Shown piece by piece: positions 9,751-21,344 of a DNA stretch of 64,000 nucleotides. The first letter of the stretch is position 1. Each line of letters opens with the position of its first letter. This DNA comes from an uncultured Shewanella sp. (GTDB lineage: Bacteria; Pseudomonadota; Gammaproteobacteria; Enterobacterales; Shewanellaceae), in the NCBI RefSeq assembly GCF_947501665.1, contig NZ_CANMWS010000005.1, positions 124,001 through 188,000 of the forward strand, read 5' to 3'. The position numbers and the translations under genes were made by a program. Below the pieces are notes generated by a model, which saw only the letters and a program-made list of their open reading frames with translations, did no database searches and was not told the DNA's origin.

Positions 9751-10211
9751 CACACAATCACCCTTAATTACAACTAAATGGTTACAACTAAAGTATGACA
9801 AAAAATAAGCCGCTATCTGTGACAAAATGTAGAAAAATACAACATTAAATCATATTTTTTGACGCCCCCCCCTTACATATAATGACAACAAGTTAATAAC
9901 AAAAGAAAAATAAATCATTTAGCATATCACTCAATAAAAACTATTCAGTCAATAAAAGTGTTAGATTCTTTAATAAGAAAATGATCCCAACAATGAGATA
10001 CATCGCATTTAAGGTTAACCCCATCACCTATTAAAAAAACTTAAGGGTGATATACCTTAATATTGGTTCTATATTCTATGCTCCCCTTTGCAGCCAATAC
10101 ATCATGAGCCTTAACATGAATCACCTTCAATACCCACTCGAAAATCATATTAGGCATTGACCCATTCTGTATCAATCCGCTTCTATACGACTAAAAAATT
10201 GATTTTAGCAA
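9751..10211. other. Gene-free gap between two minus-strand genes
   Basis: About 460 AT-rich bases separate the kinase stop from the L,D-transpeptidase start. It holds the ribosome binding site and presumably the promoter of the transpeptidase unit. I see no gene, RNA or strong hairpin, only short inverted repeats near 10043-10060. Confidence 0.5.
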
Positions 10212-12944
10212 TTATGTTATCACCTGAATATACTTCTCAATCTTAGCCAACAGCACTTCTTTTTTAAAAGGCTTAGCCGTATAGTCATTCATTCCACTGT
10301 CAAAACAATGCTGAATATCTTCATCTAAAACACTCGCAGTTAATGCAATAATCGCCACAGGATTACTTTCTTGATTTTTTTCATAAGCTCTGATGTCCTC
10401 TGTCGCACTAAAACCATCTTTAACTGGCATCATACAATCCATTAAAATAACGGAATAAGACTGTCCTGACATGATTTTATCCACCGCTTCTTGACCGTTA
10501 TTTGCAATATCAAAATCATAACCAGCTTTTTTTAATAACATCGTTGCGACTTTTTGATTAACTAAATTATCTTCTACTACAAGGATCAACGGTTTAATTT
10601 TTTCTATATTTTCTGTATTTTCTATATTTTCTGTATTTTCTATATTTTCTATATTTTCTGTATTTTCTGTATTTTCTGTATTCATATCATGTGTAAAATG
10701 GGCATTAGTCAATGCCTTAATAAAACGCTGACCTAAAATAGGCAAAGTAATGGAACCGTCTATCATTTGTTCAAAGTCAAAACGTTCTGTTTTTAAAGAT
10801 TGACACATAATGAGAGGGGATAGGGGAAACTTACGCCTTAAAATAGTAATATCTTCCCTTGCTTGCTTTAAATTCATTTGGCAATAAAGAATGATAAAAG
10901 CAGGTTCACTGCTGTTTTCATCCCGTTTAAGTTCACTAATCCTCTCAACACTCAGAGCAATATTCAGCCCATATTGTGCCAGTTCTTGCAGCAGCTTTTC
11001 CTTAAAATCGGCCTGATTAGAAATCAGTACTAATTTCTGTTGACTAAGTCCGTCAGGAATAACAGGCTCATAGCGCTCAACATATACTTCAATCGTAAAA
11101 TAAAAGCGGCTACCTTGACCGGGTTCTGATTCAACACAAATCTTCCCACCCATAAGCTCAACCAATTGAGAACTAATAGTCAAACCTAAACCTGTCCCAC
11201 CAAAACGCCGAGTAATCGAGCCATCTTCTTGAGTAAAAGGCTGAAAAATTTTTTTCTGCTGTTCTTTATTAATCCCAATACCAGTATCGATAACCGATAC
11301 CGTTAATAATATTGTATCACTCGCTGCTTTTTCGACTTCAAGCGTAATGCTCACTGAACCTGAATCAGTAAACTTCACTGAATTTGACATCAGATTCATC
11401 ATTATTTGTCGCAGTCTATGTTCGTCAAGCATCAAACTGTATGGCAACGCTTGTGGAATATTAATATCTAGTGCAATATTTTTAGTGATAGCCTTTGGCA
11501 TAACAATCAACAAAGTATCATAAATTACCTCACGAAAGTTTGAAGGATGCGTCGCAATGGCTAAATTGCCCGACTCTATTTTTGACAAATCAAGAATATC
11601 ATTAATTAAAATAAGCAATGTTTGTGAAGAGGTTTCAACCACACTTAAATAATCAAGCTGAGTCGGCGTTAAATGAGTATCAGATAACACTTCAGACATC
11701 CCTATAATACCATTTAAAGGTGTTCTAATTTCATGAGACATATTGGCTAAAAAGGAGCTTTTCGCTTTATTTGCTTGCTCAGCTTCTTCCCTAGCCTGCA
11801 TAATTTTAGATTCGTTTAAGTGACGTTCTTCCAGCAAATTATTTAACTTCAACGTAAACTGGCTTAACTCATCATGGCCATCATTAGGCATTTTTATTGA
11901 ATAATCATGGGTTTCTTCTATTTTCTGCATTGTATTAATGACATTCAATAAATAAAAAAGGATCCGTCTAATTAATGAAAACCCTAATAAACCAATAATA
12001 ATTAAAATAGCTATAATTAACGCAATATAAAAATACGCTTGATATTCAAAGCTTCGTGCCTCAATTTGTATTTGGCTATTGAGCGTCTTCATCACTCCTC
12101 TTAAACCATCAGAGAGCAGCACTAATCGGGTTTCTAATGCTTCAATGCCAAGAGTAATTTCTTCTTTTGGGATATTTAACAGCCCTATTTTAGCAACCTT
12201 CTCTTTAAAAGCTTGCCCTTCAATAAACGCGGCGGAACTGAAAATACTCAATAATAATTTAATCTGCTCTGGATCCGCACCAATAGTAATAAAGCGATCG
12301 ATCAGTAATTGCTGTTTATTTTTCAAACTAACAAGTTCATCTTCCATATTGAGTTCTGGAAATACTCTCTCTAAATGAAAACTCCAATCAGCTTCATAAT
12401 CCCATAATAATATCCATGTTAGCTGATACATAATTCTCACTTGCTGCTCAATATTCTTCACCCCTGTATAAATAGGCTCCTTCTCATAAATCAAAATTAG
12501 CTCAGATAAATAATCAAATACCCAAAATGACCATTCTTGAACATCTTCCTTAACAACTTGCGGATATTCCTCATAAGCCTCTGCAAGCCCTATGACAATT
12601 TCTTGAAGTGAATCTAAACTACTCTGAGTATCTTTGTCCTCCACAGAAGTCACTGCAAGTGTTGTCTGTTTAAGTTGCAGTTTAATTTTCGCTAAAGTTT
12701 CCTTTATTGCTTTGGCATTTGATACCTTATTGTCTAATTTCGCGATCCTCATCTGATGCCCCAACTCAATACTATCGGAAATATCAGATAACAAGCTTAA
12801 TTGAGCTGATAACACCTTTAAATGTGTTGTGCGTTCAAGTAAATTATTGACTTCAATATAAGCCAATACAGCTGAAAAAGTTAAAGGAAAAACAACAAGT
12901 AGCAATAATCTCGCTTTTATTGAAATTCGATTCAACCAGTTCAT
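10212..12944 (-). CDS. Hybrid sensor histidine kinase/response regulator with repetitive linker
   Basis: The 910-residue protein has a membrane helix at about 11-30, a large periplasmic helical sensor region, a second helix at about 306-326, a HAMP-like region, and a HisKA domain with [12 protein letters not shown] where His404 is the phosphoacceptor. A HATPase domain follows (N box LMSNSVKF, G boxes DTGIGI and GGTGLGL). After a divergent middle domain comes a true receiver with the acceptor Asp836 in ILMDCMMP and the lysine of TAKPF. No HPt domain is present, so phosphorelay probably uses a separate HPt. Residues 756-782 are a run of Glu-Asn-Thr/Ile tripeptides encoded by 9-bp DNA repeats. 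The signal is unknown. It diverges from the EAL gene across 292 bases. Confidence 0.92.
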   Translation of the reverse strand: MNWLNRISIKARLLLLVVFPLTFSAVLAYIEVNNLLERTTHLKVLSAQLSLLSDISDSIELGHQMRIAKLDNKVSNAKAIKETLAKIKLQLKQTTLAVTSVEDKDTQSSLDSLQEIVIGLAEAYEEYPQVVKEDVQEWSFWVFDYLSELILIYEKEPIYTGVKNIEQQVRIMYQLTWILLWDYEADWSFHLERVFPELNMEDELVSLKNKQQLLIDRFITIGADPEQIKLLLSIFSSAAFIEGQAFKEKVAKIGLLNIPKEEITLGIEALETRLVLLSDGLRGVMKTLNSQIQIEARSFEYQAYFYIALIIAILIIIGLLGFSLIRRILFYLLNVINTMQKIEETHDYSIKMPNDGHDELSQFTLKLNNLLEERHLNESKIMQAREEAEQANKAKSSFLANMSHEIRTPLNGIIGMSEVLSDTHLTPTQLDYLSVVETSSQTLLILINDILDLSKIESGNLAIATHPSNFREVIYDTLLIVMPKAITKNIALDINIPQALPYSLMLDEHRLRQIMMNLMSNSVKFTDSGSVSITLEVEKAASDTILLTVSVIDTGIGINKEQQKKIFQPFTQEDGSITRRFGGTGLGLTISSQLVELMGGKICVESEPGQGSRFYFTIEVYVERYEPVIPDGLSQQKLVLISNQADFKEKLLQELAQYGLNIALSVERISELKRDENSSEPAFIILYCQMNLKQAREDITILRRKFPLSPLIMCQSLKTERFDFEQMIDGSITLPILGQRFIKALTNAHFTHDMNTENTENTENIENIENTENIENTENIEKIKPLILVVEDNLVNQKVATMLLKKAGYDFDIANNGQEAVDKIMSGQSYSVILMDCMMPVKDGFSATEDIRAYEKNQESNPVAIIALTASVLDEDIQHCFDSGMNDYTAKPFKKEVLLAKIEKYIQVIT
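10599..10679. repeat. 9-bp tandem repeat inside the hybrid kinase gene
   Basis: Nine units of 9 bp, of the form ATTTTCTGT or ATTTTCTAT on the plus strand, lie head to tail; the first unit has one extra change. They encode Glu-Asn-Thr or Glu-Asn-Ile on the minus strand. Because the unit is a multiple of three, changes in copy number keep the reading frame and alter only linker length before the receiver domain. Confidence 0.93.
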
Positions 12945-13236
12945 AACATTCCTAAATAATTTAACGAGAGCAAAGAAAAGCTGAGGTCAAAGCACTCAAT
13001 AAGCATAATGTCATCACACATTCACCCCGAGCCATATAGGATCTAAATATGCTTACCTTGAGTGTAGAACAGATTTAATAAATGAATACACAAGCCTATT
13101 ATTTTATTCAATCACACATACCATCTTGCACTACACTTAATCTTATATACGGCTATTATTTATCCTAGAGAGCCTAGAACAAACTTATTGGGGTATAGTT
13201 TCCTCACCCTATTTGCTCTGCCATGGAATGCATTTT

Positions 13237-14028
13237 ATGGACTTGACATCTAATGACACGCGCACAAAGACATTGATGCGACAACAGAGTATTAAAAATT
13301 TCAAAATTAAAATGGCCTTTCAGCCTATTGTTGATATTTTCAAACACAAAATTGTTGCCTATGAAGCATTAGTTAGAGGTGAGCTTGGTGAACCGGCTCA
13401 AGATATTTTATCCAGCGTTGATGCCTGTCATCAATACCAATTTGATCAACAATGCCGTTTTCGAGCCATTCAAACGGCTGTTGCATTACAATTAAAAAAC
13501 CAACTTTTTGTCAATTTTTGTCCAAATGTCATCAAGTCTCCTTCTTTACATATGCAATCTTTAAATCAACTGACCAATCATTTTAACTTTCCTAAAACTC
13601 AGCTAGTACTAGAACTAACAGAATCAGAAGAAATTATCGATCTCAATAAAGTCATTAAATTACGACAATACTACCAAGAAAATGGATTAAAAGTAGCCAT
13701 TGATGATTTTGGATCCGGTTATGCAGGGTTAGGATGGTTAGTTAAAATTCATCCTGACGTCGTTAAATTGGATATGTCACTTGTCGAAAATGTTGACCAA
13801 GATAAATATAAAAAAGCAATTATTCAAGGTATTATAGTCACATGCGAGCAACTCAATATTATGCTGCTAGCCGAAGGAGTAGAAACAATGATGGAATATT
13901 GGACATTGAAAAAGCTGGGGATCCGCTATATGCAAGGCTATTTATTTGCGAAACCTCAATTGGGTTCACTCACACACAGCCTCAAACCTTTACCCAAACA
14001 CCCCAGCCGTAATCGCCATAGTGCATAA
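13237..14028 (+). CDS. EAL-domain cyclic-di-GMP phosphodiesterase
   Basis: This protein is a nearly bare EAL domain. The family residues are all visible: YEALVRG, FVNFCP, LELTESE, AIDDFGSGYAGLG, VVKLDMSLV, LLAEGVE and MQGYLFAKP. It should therefore be catalytically active and hydrolyse c-di-GMP to pGpG in the cytosol. No GGDEF, PAS or membrane segment is present. The start is uncertain. I use the ATG at 13237, which has a weak GGA site; ATG at 13228, ATG at 13276 and TTG at 13213 are also in frame. It diverges from the hybrid kinase gene, which may indicate a signalling link, but nothing in the sequence proves it. Confidence 0.88.
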   Translation: MDLTSNDTRTKTLMRQQSIKNFKIKMAFQPIVDIFKHKIVAYEALVRGELGEPAQDILSSVDACHQYQFDQQCRFRAIQTAVALQLKNQLFVNFCPNVIKSPSLHMQSLNQLTNHFNFPKTQLVLELTESEEIIDLNKVIKLRQYYQENGLKVAIDDFGSGYAGLGWLVKIHPDVVKLDMSLVENVDQDKYKKAIIQGIIVTCEQLNIMLLAEGVETMMEYWTLKKLGIRYMQGYLFAKPQLGSLTHSLKPLPKHPSRNRHSA

Positions 14029-14036
14029 ATAAACCA

Positions 14037-14067
14037 AGATAAAAGAATGCAATGCATTCTTTTATCT
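14037..14067. terminator. Bidirectional terminator after the EAL gene
   Basis: Positions 14037-14050 and 14054-14067 are perfectly complementary over 14 bp with loop AAT. The genes on both sides converge here, so it likely serves both. Confidence 0.85.
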
Positions 14068-14096
14068 CTTCAATTGATACAGCATCCCTGTATCAC

Positions 14097-14639
14097 TTAC
14101 CACATTAAATCATCAGGGATCACATAGTCAGCGTAAGGATCATCTTCAACAGCTTCAACTGTATCATCATTCTCTACCCATAAATAGCCAATCCACTCAG
14201 GTACTAACAGGTTCACGCGCTCTACCAATTTATGAGGCACTAAATAACTCTGCTCTTCATGACGAATAATGCCTAAACGTCCTGTCAATAATTCATTCTG
14301 TAATTTCTCATCAACATATGTAGATAACACTTTATTATTAAATGTAAAATTAAACTTTAATTCTGCATGAGTCGGTGCTTTGATTGCTAGACGAGTAAAC
14401 TCGGTCACTAATCCTCTGACTAACCCTTTTTCAGTTGCTTCATTAAAACGTTTTTCATTTAGCGCCTTATCCTTATCCGCTTGAGCTTGCTTTCTTGCAG
14501 CAATCTCTTGTTTCAATGCTTCACTTCCATCATCGACTCTGGCTTTTTTATCTCTTCGTTTTTGCGTTTTGGTATCACGCACTTTTTGTTTACTCACTAA
14601 GCCCGCTTTTAATAGCTGCTCTTGAAATGGGTTTGCCAT
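14097..14639 (-). CDS. DUF2058 protein, YaiL family
   Basis: The 180-residue protein begins MANPFQEQLLKAGLVSKQKV, then has a highly charged Lys/Arg/Glu-rich helical segment (about 22-66), and a C-terminal folded part ending in an acidic patch (DDPYADYVIPDDLMW). This fits the DUF2058/YaiL family, whose members are described as nucleoprotein or nucleic-acid-associated proteins of unknown role. It starts 14 bases after the pyrF stop and is probably cotranscribed with it. Confidence 0.8.
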   Translation of the reverse strand: MANPFQEQLLKAGLVSKQKVRDTKTQKRRDKKARVDDGSEALKQEIAARKQAQADKDKALNEKRFNEATEKGLVRGLVTEFTRLAIKAPTHAELKFNFTFNNKVLSTYVDEKLQNELLTGRLGIIRHEEQSYLVPHKLVERVNLLVPEWIGYLWVENDDTVEAVEDDPYADYVIPDDLMW

Positions 14640-14653
14640 AAATACTGTCTCGT

Positions 14654-15349
14654 CTATTTTAATGACTGATAAATTACTTCTAATGCCTGTAAAGGATTAT
14701 GAGCTTGTGTAATAGGACGACCTATCACTAAGTAATCTGAGCCCGCAGCCACTGCATCAACCGGAGTCATGACCCTATGTTGATCGCCTTTATCACTACC
14801 TGCAGGTCGAATACCTGGCGTCACTAAGCTAAAATCCTGACCAAATGTGGCTTTCATTGCCTGTGCTTCCCTCGCTGAGCACACGATACCATCAAGCCCT
14901 GCTTGCTGGGTTAATTGTGCTAAACGATTAACTTGCTCAGCGGCAGAACAGGTTATCCCTAGCAGAGCTAGTTCAGCATCACTCATCGATGTCAGTACCG
15001 TCACCGCTATTAACAATGGTGCTTTATCACCATAGGGCTGTAATGCTGCTTTTGCCGCTTGCATCATCGCTAAACCACCACTGGCGTGTACATTCGTCAT
15101 CCATACACCTAATTCTGCTGCGGCTGCCACCGCTTTAGCAACCGTATTAGGAATATCATGGAATTTTAAATCAAGAAATAATTCAAATCCACGTTGGTGT
15201 ATTTCAGTCACCAGTTGAGGGCCAAACAAGGTAAACATTTCTTTACCTACTTTTAATCGACACATTTCAGGATCAAGTTGATCGATCAGCCTCAATGCCT
15301 CAATTTTTTTATCGTAATCAAGCGCAACCAAAATAGGTGTATCAATCAT
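14654..15349 (-). CDS. pyrF: Orotidine 5'-phosphate decarboxylase
   Basis: The 231-residue protein carries the catalytic tetrad region [10 protein letters not shown] with Asp60, Lys62 and Asp65, preceded by Lys33. The phosphate-binding segments TPGIRP and YLVIGRPIT are also present. It converts OMP to UMP, the last step of UMP synthesis. As in E. coli, it follows lapA-lapB on the same strand, here with a 116-base gap that may hold its own promoter. Confidence 0.97.
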   Translation of the reverse strand: MIDTPILVALDYDKKIEALRLIDQLDPEMCRLKVGKEMFTLFGPQLVTEIHQRGFELFLDLKFHDIPNTVAKAVAAAAELGVWMTNVHASGGLAMMQAAKAALQPYGDKAPLLIAVTVLTSMSDAELALLGITCSAAEQVNRLAQLTQQAGLDGIVCSAREAQAMKATFGQDFSLVTPGIRPAGSDKGDQHRVMTPVDAVAAGSDYLVIGRPITQAHNPLQALEVIYQSLK

Positions 15350-15465
15350 TTTTACTCCAATTATATCAATAAGTAATACTAATTCTAACGCCAGTTAATC
15401 GTTATCCCTAAATAGACTATTCACTCTATAAATCAACGACTCTTTAATTGAATATTGATATATCC

Positions 15466-16626
15466 CTATTCACCATCTAAGCCTCTAACACGTTTAATAC
15501 TGCCCCAGTTTTTACATGAAGGACAATGCCAGTACAATCGATGGGAAGGAAAGCCACATTCACTACAACGATATCCAGGACGGTATTTAATTTGTTGCTC
15601 AACAAGCTTTTCAAGCATCATCAAACTTTCCTTTGCTTTGCCCTCTTCCGCTTGTTTTAGGTGCATGTTCATTAAATGCTGAAAACTCTTCATCGTAGGA
15701 TGACGATACAAGCCTTCGATAACTAAAGCTTCTGCATCTTCAGTCAATCCTTTTTCTATCATGGTTTGTGCTAACGAAATCGTAATACTCGCCCCCGCCC
15801 CCTCTGAGGCAGCTTGGCGCAACAATTCCACATAACCATCGATATCCTGACTCTCAATGTAAACCGTTTTGGCAATATTAAGCGCATCAGCAAATAAATC
15901 TGCATCGGCTAATAAGAGCTTTTCTAAGGTGATCTTACATAAGTTGAATTGACCCGATATTTGATAAAACTCTGCCAACATTAATAGCGCACGACCTGAT
16001 TTAGCATCTTGTTTTAGCGCCGAATCTAGGCATTGTTTCTTATCATTAAGCTCATCGGTTTCATCGGCTAACTCGCAATAGAAATGTGCACAAATGGCTT
16101 TTAACGCTTGCTGGCGTTTTCGAGTCAACTTCTTAATAATATTAATGGCTTTTTGCCATTCTTTGGTTATTTGATAAATCGCAATGAGTTCAGTTTCAGC
16201 TTCATCACTGTGCTCTTCTTGATTGACTAACTTAATAAAAATTTCTTCTGCTCTATCGTAAAAACCTGCAGCGAGGTAATCTTTTCCCAATTCCATCATG
16301 GCAAGATCACGCTGTTCTAACGCTAAATGAGGCCGTGCAATCAAATTTTGATGCACACGAATGGCCCTATCGACTTCACCACGCTTACGAAACAACGATC
16401 CTAAAGAAAGATGAGTATCAATGGTTTCATCATCTACATCCAACATGGTGATAAACAAATCAACCGCTTTATCAGATTCATTCGACAACAAGAAATTTAA
16501 GCCTGTAAAATAATCTCGACTCAGTTTTTTACGCTGACTACTCTGATTTTGTCTGACACTTCTTCGTCCCATGTACCATCCATAACCCGCGGCTATAGGT
16601 AATAACAGAAACAGTATTTCAAGCAT
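15466..16626 (-). CDS. lapB: LPS assembly protein B (YciM)
   Basis: The 386-residue protein has one N-terminal membrane anchor (MLEILFLLLPIAAGYGWYMG), a long array of TPR-like helical repeats and a C-terminal rubredoxin-like metal site with cysteines at 354, 357, 368 and 371. This is the architecture of LapB, which faces the cytoplasm and controls FtsH proteolysis of LpxC, so balancing lipopolysaccharide and phospholipid synthesis. Its start lies one base past the stop of lapA, indicating an operon. Confidence 0.95.
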   Translation of the reverse strand: MLEILFLLLPIAAGYGWYMGRRSVRQNQSSQRKKLSRDYFTGLNFLLSNESDKAVDLFITMLDVDDETIDTHLSLGSLFRKRGEVDRAIRVHQNLIARPHLALEQRDLAMMELGKDYLAAGFYDRAEEIFIKLVNQEEHSDEAETELIAIYQITKEWQKAINIIKKLTRKRQQALKAICAHFYCELADETDELNDKKQCLDSALKQDAKSGRALLMLAEFYQISGQFNLCKITLEKLLLADADLFADALNIAKTVYIESQDIDGYVELLRQAASEGAGASITISLAQTMIEKGLTEDAEALVIEGLYRHPTMKSFQHLMNMHLKQAEEGKAKESLMMLEKLVEQQIKYRPGYRCSECGFPSHRLYWHCPSCKNWGSIKRVRGLDGE

Positions 16627-16627
16627 A

Positions 16628-16903
16628 TTAAGCGTCTACATCCTGACTGTTTTTAATGGTTAATGTATCACACTTTTTATTCAGCATACGTAAAGCAAAC
16701 TTCAGCCGCATAATATGATAAATGGCAAATATCCAGCTCAACATAAATCCAGCTAAAAATACCACCGCTAATACCACAGGTAACCGAAACTCCCCCTGAG
16801 CCACAAAATAACTAATGGTCACAACTTGCTCATTTCTAGCACCAAACACTAATGCTAAGAAAAACAATAAAGCAACGGCAACAGCAATAATAAAAGACTT
16901 CAC
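16628..16903 (-). CDS. lapA: LPS assembly protein A (YciS)
   Basis: The 91-residue protein has two hydrophobic helices (about 2-20 and 40-63) with a FFLALVFGARNEQVV start and a cytoplasmic tail. Size and topology fit LapA, the small inner-membrane partner of LapB. It is the first gene of lapA-lapB and lies downstream of ihfB but behind a terminator, so it probably has its own promoter in 16904-16986. Confidence 0.9.
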   Translation of the reverse strand: MKSFIIAVAVALLFFLALVFGARNEQVVTISYFVAQGEFRLPVVLAVVFLAGFMLSWIFAIYHIMRLKFALRMLNKKCDTLTIKNSQDVDA

Positions 16904-16986
16904 GTTACACTCCCTATACGCCCCTAGATAATCTAATTATCTAAGAATTTTCATTAACTAGCTAGCGCTACATAAGTTTTAGGCAT

Positions 16987-17012
16987 AAAAAAACCTCCTA
17001 AAGGAGGTTTTT
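16987..17012 (-). terminator. Rho-independent terminator of ihfB
   Basis: Stem AAAAACCTCC/GGAGGTTTTT around loop TTTA (minus-strand reading) is followed by a run of seven T residues, 13 bases beyond the ihfB stop. Confidence 0.92.
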
Positions 17013-17025
17013 AAGGCAATGTAAA

Positions 17026-17313
17026 TTACGCGTTAATAGCATCAACACGTTCGCGCAGTTCTTTTCCTGGCTTAAAGTGCGGAACATACTTCCCATCCAA
17101 ATCAACAGAAGTTCCTGTCTTTGGATTACGACCTATTCTTGGTGCACGATAGTGAAGTGAAAAGCTGCCGAAGCCACGGATTTCGATCCGATCACCCGTT
17201 TCCAATGTCAGAGCCATTTGCTCTAACATCTCTTTTATTGCACTTTCCACTTCTTTAGCCGACAGCTGCGACTGCCTAGTGGCCAATTTTTCGATCAGTT
17301 CGGATTTTGTCAT
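17026..17313 (-). CDS. ihfB: Integration host factor beta subunit
   Basis: The start is placed at the ATG at 17313 ([17 protein letters not shown]), which has an AGAGGG site; a longer frame upstream is not supported by the family. The 95-residue protein matches IhfB in length. It carries the DNA-binding arm segment with the GRNPKTG tip that inserts into the minor groove. With IhfA it bends DNA at specific sites. As in other gammaproteobacteria it follows rpsA, 78 bases away. Confidence 0.96.
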   Translation of the reverse strand: MTKSELIEKLATRQSQLSAKEVESAIKEMLEQMALTLETGDRIEIRGFGSFSLHYRAPRIGRNPKTGTSVDLDGKYVPHFKPGKELRERVDAINA

Positions 17314-17391
17314 CCTATACCCTCTATTATCAAGCCAAACACAGTCACCTAACAGGGGTGAAAACGCCACCCCCGAACTTCAGGCGATGAT

Positions 17392-19059
17392 TTATTTACG
17401 AGCTGCTTTAAACGCTTCAGCCATCGCACTGCTCATGACGACTTCATCTTGCTTGTTCAAGCTAGCCATTGCTTCCTTCTCTTCAGCTTCATCTTTCGCA
17501 CGGATAGATAAGCTGATAGAACGGTTCTTACGATCAACGCCCATGAACTTAGACTCGACTTTGTCACCTACAGAGTAAACTGTTGATGCATCTTCGATAC
17601 GCTCACGAGAAATATCTGAAACGCGAAGGTAACCTTCAACAGTCTCAGCTAGTTCAATTGTAACACCTTTTGCGTCAACTGCAGTAACAACACCATTTAC
17701 GACAACACCTTTCTTCTTATCAGCAAGGTATGCATTGAATGGATCGTCTTCAGTTTGCTTAACACCTAAGCTGATACGCTCACGCTCTGGGTCAACAGAA
17801 AGAACAACAGCATTGATTTCGTCGCCTTTCTTGTATTCAGCAACAGCGTCTTCACCCGTACCGTTCCAAGAAATATCAGAAAGATGAACAAGACCGTCGA
17901 TACCACCGTCAAGACCGATAAAGATACCAAAGTCAGTGATTGACTTGATCTTACCTGAGACTTTATCACCCTTGTTGAAACGCTCTGCGAAATCATCCCA
18001 TGGGTTAGTCTTACATTGCTTAAGACCAAGAGAAATACGACGACGCTCTTCATCGATATCTAATACTAGAACTTCAACCTCATCACCTAAGTTAACAACT
18101 TTAGATGGGTGGATGTTCTTATTAGTCCAATCCATTTCAGAAACGTGAACAAGACCTTCAACGCCTTCTTCAATTTCTACGAAACAACCATAGTCAGTTA
18201 GATTAGTCACGCGACCAGTTAAACGTGTGTTTTCTGGGTAGCGCTTGCTGATTTCTAACCATGGATCTTCGCCAAGTTGCTTAAGACCAAGTGAAACACG
18301 TGTGCGTTCACGATCATACTTAAGCACTTTAACGTTGATTTCGTCACCAACATTAACGATTTCTGATGGGTGCTTAACACGCTTCCAAGCCATATCAGTG
18401 ATATGCAGAAGACCGTCAACACCACCAAGATCAACGAACGCACCGTAGTCAGTAAGGTTCTTAACGATACCTTTAACTGATTGACCTTCTTGAAGATTCT
18501 CAAGAAGAGCATCACGTTCTGCGCTGCTTTCAGATTCGATAACTGCACGACGAGAAACAACAACGTTGTTGCGCTTCTGGTCAAGCTTGATAACTTTAAA
18601 TTCTAATTCTTTGTTTTCTAGATGAGCAGTATCGCGAACAGGGCGAACGTCAACTAGAGAACCTGGTAGGAATGCACGGATACCGTTTAATTCAACAGTG
18701 AAACCGCCTTTAACCTTACCATTGATGATACCGATTACAGTTTCAGCATCTTCATACGCTTTTTCTAGAACAATCCAAGCTTCATGACGCTTAGCTTTTT
18801 CACGAGAAAGTTGAGTTTCACCGAAGCCATCTTCAACAGAGTCAAGGGCAACATCAACTTCATCACCAACAGCAATTTCAAGAACGCCTTGTGCGTTTTT
18901 GAACTGTTCAGCTGGGATTGGGCTTTCAGACTTAAGACCTGCGTCAACCAGTACAGTACCGTTTTCGATGCGTACAACCACACCGCGAACGATAGAACCA
19001 GGACGAAACTCTAGAGTTTGTAAGGATTGTTCAAATAGATCAGCAAAAGATTCAGTCAT
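17392..19059 (-). CDS. rpsA: 30S ribosomal protein S1
   Basis: The 555-residue protein consists of six S1 (OB-fold) RNA-binding repeats, close to E. coli S1 (557 residues). Repeats three to six show the [17 protein letters not shown] type of segments. S1 binds mRNA leaders and delivers them to the 30S subunit. Its own leader (19060-19163) contains an ATTCACT/AGTGAAT inverted repeat at 19118-19142. S1 of E. coli represses its own translation, and that repeat could be part of such a structure, though this is not shown here. Confidence 0.97.
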   Translation of the reverse strand: MTESFADLFEQSLQTLEFRPGSIVRGVVVRIENGTVLVDAGLKSESPIPAEQFKNAQGVLEIAVGDEVDVALDSVEDGFGETQLSREKAKRHEAWIVLEKAYEDAETVIGIINGKVKGGFTVELNGIRAFLPGSLVDVRPVRDTAHLENKELEFKVIKLDQKRNNVVVSRRAVIESESSAERDALLENLQEGQSVKGIVKNLTDYGAFVDLGGVDGLLHITDMAWKRVKHPSEIVNVGDEINVKVLKYDRERTRVSLGLKQLGEDPWLEISKRYPENTRLTGRVTNLTDYGCFVEIEEGVEGLVHVSEMDWTNKNIHPSKVVNLGDEVEVLVLDIDEERRRISLGLKQCKTNPWDDFAERFNKGDKVSGKIKSITDFGIFIGLDGGIDGLVHLSDISWNGTGEDAVAEYKKGDEINAVVLSVDPERERISLGVKQTEDDPFNAYLADKKKGVVVNGVVTAVDAKGVTIELAETVEGYLRVSDISRERIEDASTVYSVGDKVESKFMGVDRKNRSISLSIRAKDEAEEKEAMASLNKQDEVVMSSAMAEAFKAARK

Positions 19060-19163
19060 GTTTAAGTTACTTTCTTTAATAAACCACAGCCCATCCTAGA
19101 CGTGGAGTCAGTACAATAATTCACTGCATCCTTGCGAGTGAATGGTTGTGTATTAAGCTAACA

Positions 19164-19856
19164 TTAGCTCAATACAGATAATTTCGTTTCTATATGGGCC
19201 AACACTAAATTGACCACACCTTCAATATCAATCCCCGATGTATCGATGACTAATGCATCGTCAGCAGGTACAAGAGGCGCAACCGCACGATTCATATCGC
19301 GCTCATCACGTTCCTCTATCTCAAATAAAAGGCGATCAATATTAACATCGAAGCCCTTGTCCTGCAACTGATTATAGCGCCTTTGCGCCCTTTCAGCAGC
19401 AGAAGCCGTTAAAAATATTTTAGCGGGCGTATTGGGGAACACAACAGTGCCCATATCTCGCCCATCAGCAATGAGGCCTGGCGCTTCATTAAACGCCCTT
19501 TGACGACGTAATAAAGCTTCTCTTACTCTTGGAAATGCTGCTACTTTTGAAGCGGCATCAGAACACTCTTGGCTTCGAATTGTCGTCGACACATCTTCGC
19601 CTTCAAGGACGACTTTAATGCCTTTATTCTCATTACCCGGTAAAAACTGTACATCAAGATGCGCCGCCAATAATGTAATCGCCTCTTCATTATCCAATTC
19701 AACATTATGATGAATAGCGGCCAGTGCCAATACTCGATATATGGCACCACTATCAAGCAGTTTCCAACCTAACTTTTCGGCGAGTAACTGACTAATGGTA
19801 CCTTTCCCTGCACCGCTAGGGCCGTCAATAGTGACAACAGGAGCCCGTTCTGACAT
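19164..19856 (-). CDS. cmk: Cytidylate kinase
   Basis: The start is the ATG at 19856 ([20 protein letters not shown]), which has an excellent GGAGGA site. The 230-residue protein has a P-loop GPSGAGKGT at 12-20, the DSGAIYR substrate motif and the [11 protein letters not shown] segment. It phosphorylates CMP and dCMP. It lies 104 bases before rpsA, the usual cmk-rpsA order. Confidence 0.96.
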   Translation of the reverse strand: MSERAPVVTIDGPSGAGKGTISQLLAEKLGWKLLDSGAIYRVLALAAIHHNVELDNEEAITLLAAHLDVQFLPGNENKGIKVVLEGEDVSTTIRSQECSDAASKVAAFPRVREALLRRQRAFNEAPGLIADGRDMGTVVFPNTPAKIFLTASAAERAQRRYNQLQDKGFDVNIDRLLFEIEERDERDMNRAVAPLVPADDALVIDTSGIDIEGVVNLVLAHIETKLSVLS

Positions 19857-19930
19857 AAAATTCCTCCGCAAAAACCACCTTCCGTGAAGCTACTGAAAAT
19901 AAGCGCGCGAAGTATAAACTAATTTACCAA

Positions 19931-19970
19931 CAAAAGCGGTAAAAACTTCATTTAGTTTTTACCGCTTTTG
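19931..19970 (-). terminator. Terminator of aroA, 16-bp perfect stem
   Basis: Positions 19931-19946 and 19955-19970 are perfectly complementary over 16 bp with an 8-base loop. It lies about 90 bases after the aroA stop, so cmk-rpsA should have a separate promoter just downstream. Confidence 0.85.
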
Positions 19971-20060
19971 ATATACATCACGCCTTTACTGCCATAAAAT
20001 GGCTCACTTTAGGACCATAAAATGATACTTAGGTTCCCTTAAGGCATTGATTAACTTTAC

Positions 20061-21344
20061 TCAGCGACGAACAAGAGAAGCAAAGCGGTCAAAGTAATCA
20101 GGAAACGTTTTGGAAGTACAATCAGGATCATTAATCGTGATGCCACAATCAGCAAACGCAACCAGAGAAAAACACATTGCCATGCGGTGATCATTATAGG
20201 TATCAATATCGGCAGTATTCACCACATTTGGAGGAGTAATACTAATGTAATCGTGTCCTTCATCTACAATCGCGCCCACCTTACGTAATTCCGTTGCCAT
20301 GGCAGCCAGCCTATCAGTTTCTTTAATCCGCCAATTATATATATTGCGAATATGCGTCGTACCAGTTGCAAATAATGCCGTCGTCGCAATGGTCATTGCT
20401 GCATCGGGAATATGATTCATGTCTAAGTCTACCGCTTGTAACGGTGAGCCACGAGCAATAATATAATCATTCCCCCACTCAATATCGGCCCCCATTTTTT
20501 CAAGTACATCAGCAAACTTGACATCCCCTTGTATGCTTGACTTACCGACGCCAGTCACTTTCACTTCACCCCCTTTAATCGCGGCGGCTGCGAGGAAATA
20601 AGATGCTGAAGAAGCGTCACCTTCAACCAATACTTTACCCGGAGACACATACACTTGTCCCGCCTCCACAATAAAGGACTGATAGTCATTATTTTCCACT
20701 TTAACACCAAATTGCGCCATCAAAGCCAGTGTAATATCAATATAAGGTTTAGACACCAGCTCACCTTTGATTTTGATAACCACTCGACTCTTAGCAAGAG
20801 GCGCAACCATGAGTAATGCCGTTAAAAATTGACTTGATAAATCGCCAGCAATTTCTACATCACCGCCATTTAGACCAGTTGCATTGATGGTTAATGGCGG
20901 AAACCCTTCATTTTTAAGATAAGTGACATTTGCACCCAACTGCCTCAATGCGTCGACAAGATCGCCAATCGGACGCTCTTCCATACGCGGCTCACCGGTT
21001 AACGTAAATTCTCCTTCTCCTAACGTCAATGCCGCACACAAAGGTCTCATCGCCGTGCCTGCATTACCCAAAAACAAGGTTTGAGCTTGCTTTGTATTTA
21101 ACGCACCCGCTAAACCATCAACTTCACATACCGTATTATTATTTGTGAGCCGATAGCTCACTCCCAACTGCTTTAACGATGCCAACATATATTTAATATC
21201 ATCAGAATCGAGTAAATTCGTTAATGTCGTGGTGCCTTGCGCCAATGTCGCAAGCAATAAGGCGCGGTTGGAAATACTTTTTGAGCCTGGAATATTCACT
21301 TGGCCTTGAATATGTTGAATTGGCTCTAGACGTAGCTGTTTCAT
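20061..21344 (-). CDS. aroA: 3-phosphoshikimate 1-carboxyvinyltransferase (EPSP synthase)
   Basis: The 427-residue protein shows the class I EPSP synthase signatures [12 protein letters not shown] (residues about 90-101) and, near the end, [20 protein letters not shown]. It joins shikimate-3-phosphate and phosphoenolpyruvate in the chorismate pathway. In most gammaproteobacteria it follows serC directly; here an oppositely oriented aminotransferase gene lies between them. Confidence 0.97.
   Translation of the reverse strand: MKQLRLEPIQHIQGQVNIPGSKSISNRALLLATLAQGTTTLTNLLDSDDIKYMLASLKQLGVSYRLTNNNTVCEVDGLAGALNTKQAQTLFLGNAGTAMRPLCAALTLGEGEFTLTGEPRMEERPIGDLVDALRQLGANVTYLKNEGFPPLTINATGLNGGDVEIAGDLSSQFLTALLMVAPLAKSRVVIKIKGELVSKPYIDITLALMAQFGVKVENNDYQSFIVEAGQVYVSPGKVLVEGDASSASYFLAAAAIKGGEVKVTGVGKSSIQGDVKFADVLEKMGADIEWGNDYIIARGSPLQAVDLDMNHIPDAAMTIATTALFATGTTHIRNIYNWRIKETDRLAAMATELRKVGAIVDEGHDYISITPPNVVNTADIDTYNDHRMAMCFSLVAFADCGITINDPDCTSKTFPDYFDRFASLVRR

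Noticed and set aside
13213..13236. A TTG start that would lengthen the EAL protein by eight residues
   Set aside because: There is no ribosome binding site in front of it and the extra residues are not part of the EAL domain.
17279..19099. Several long frames on both strands inside rpsA
   Set aside because: They are out-of-frame readings of the highly biased S1 gene and have no family resemblance.
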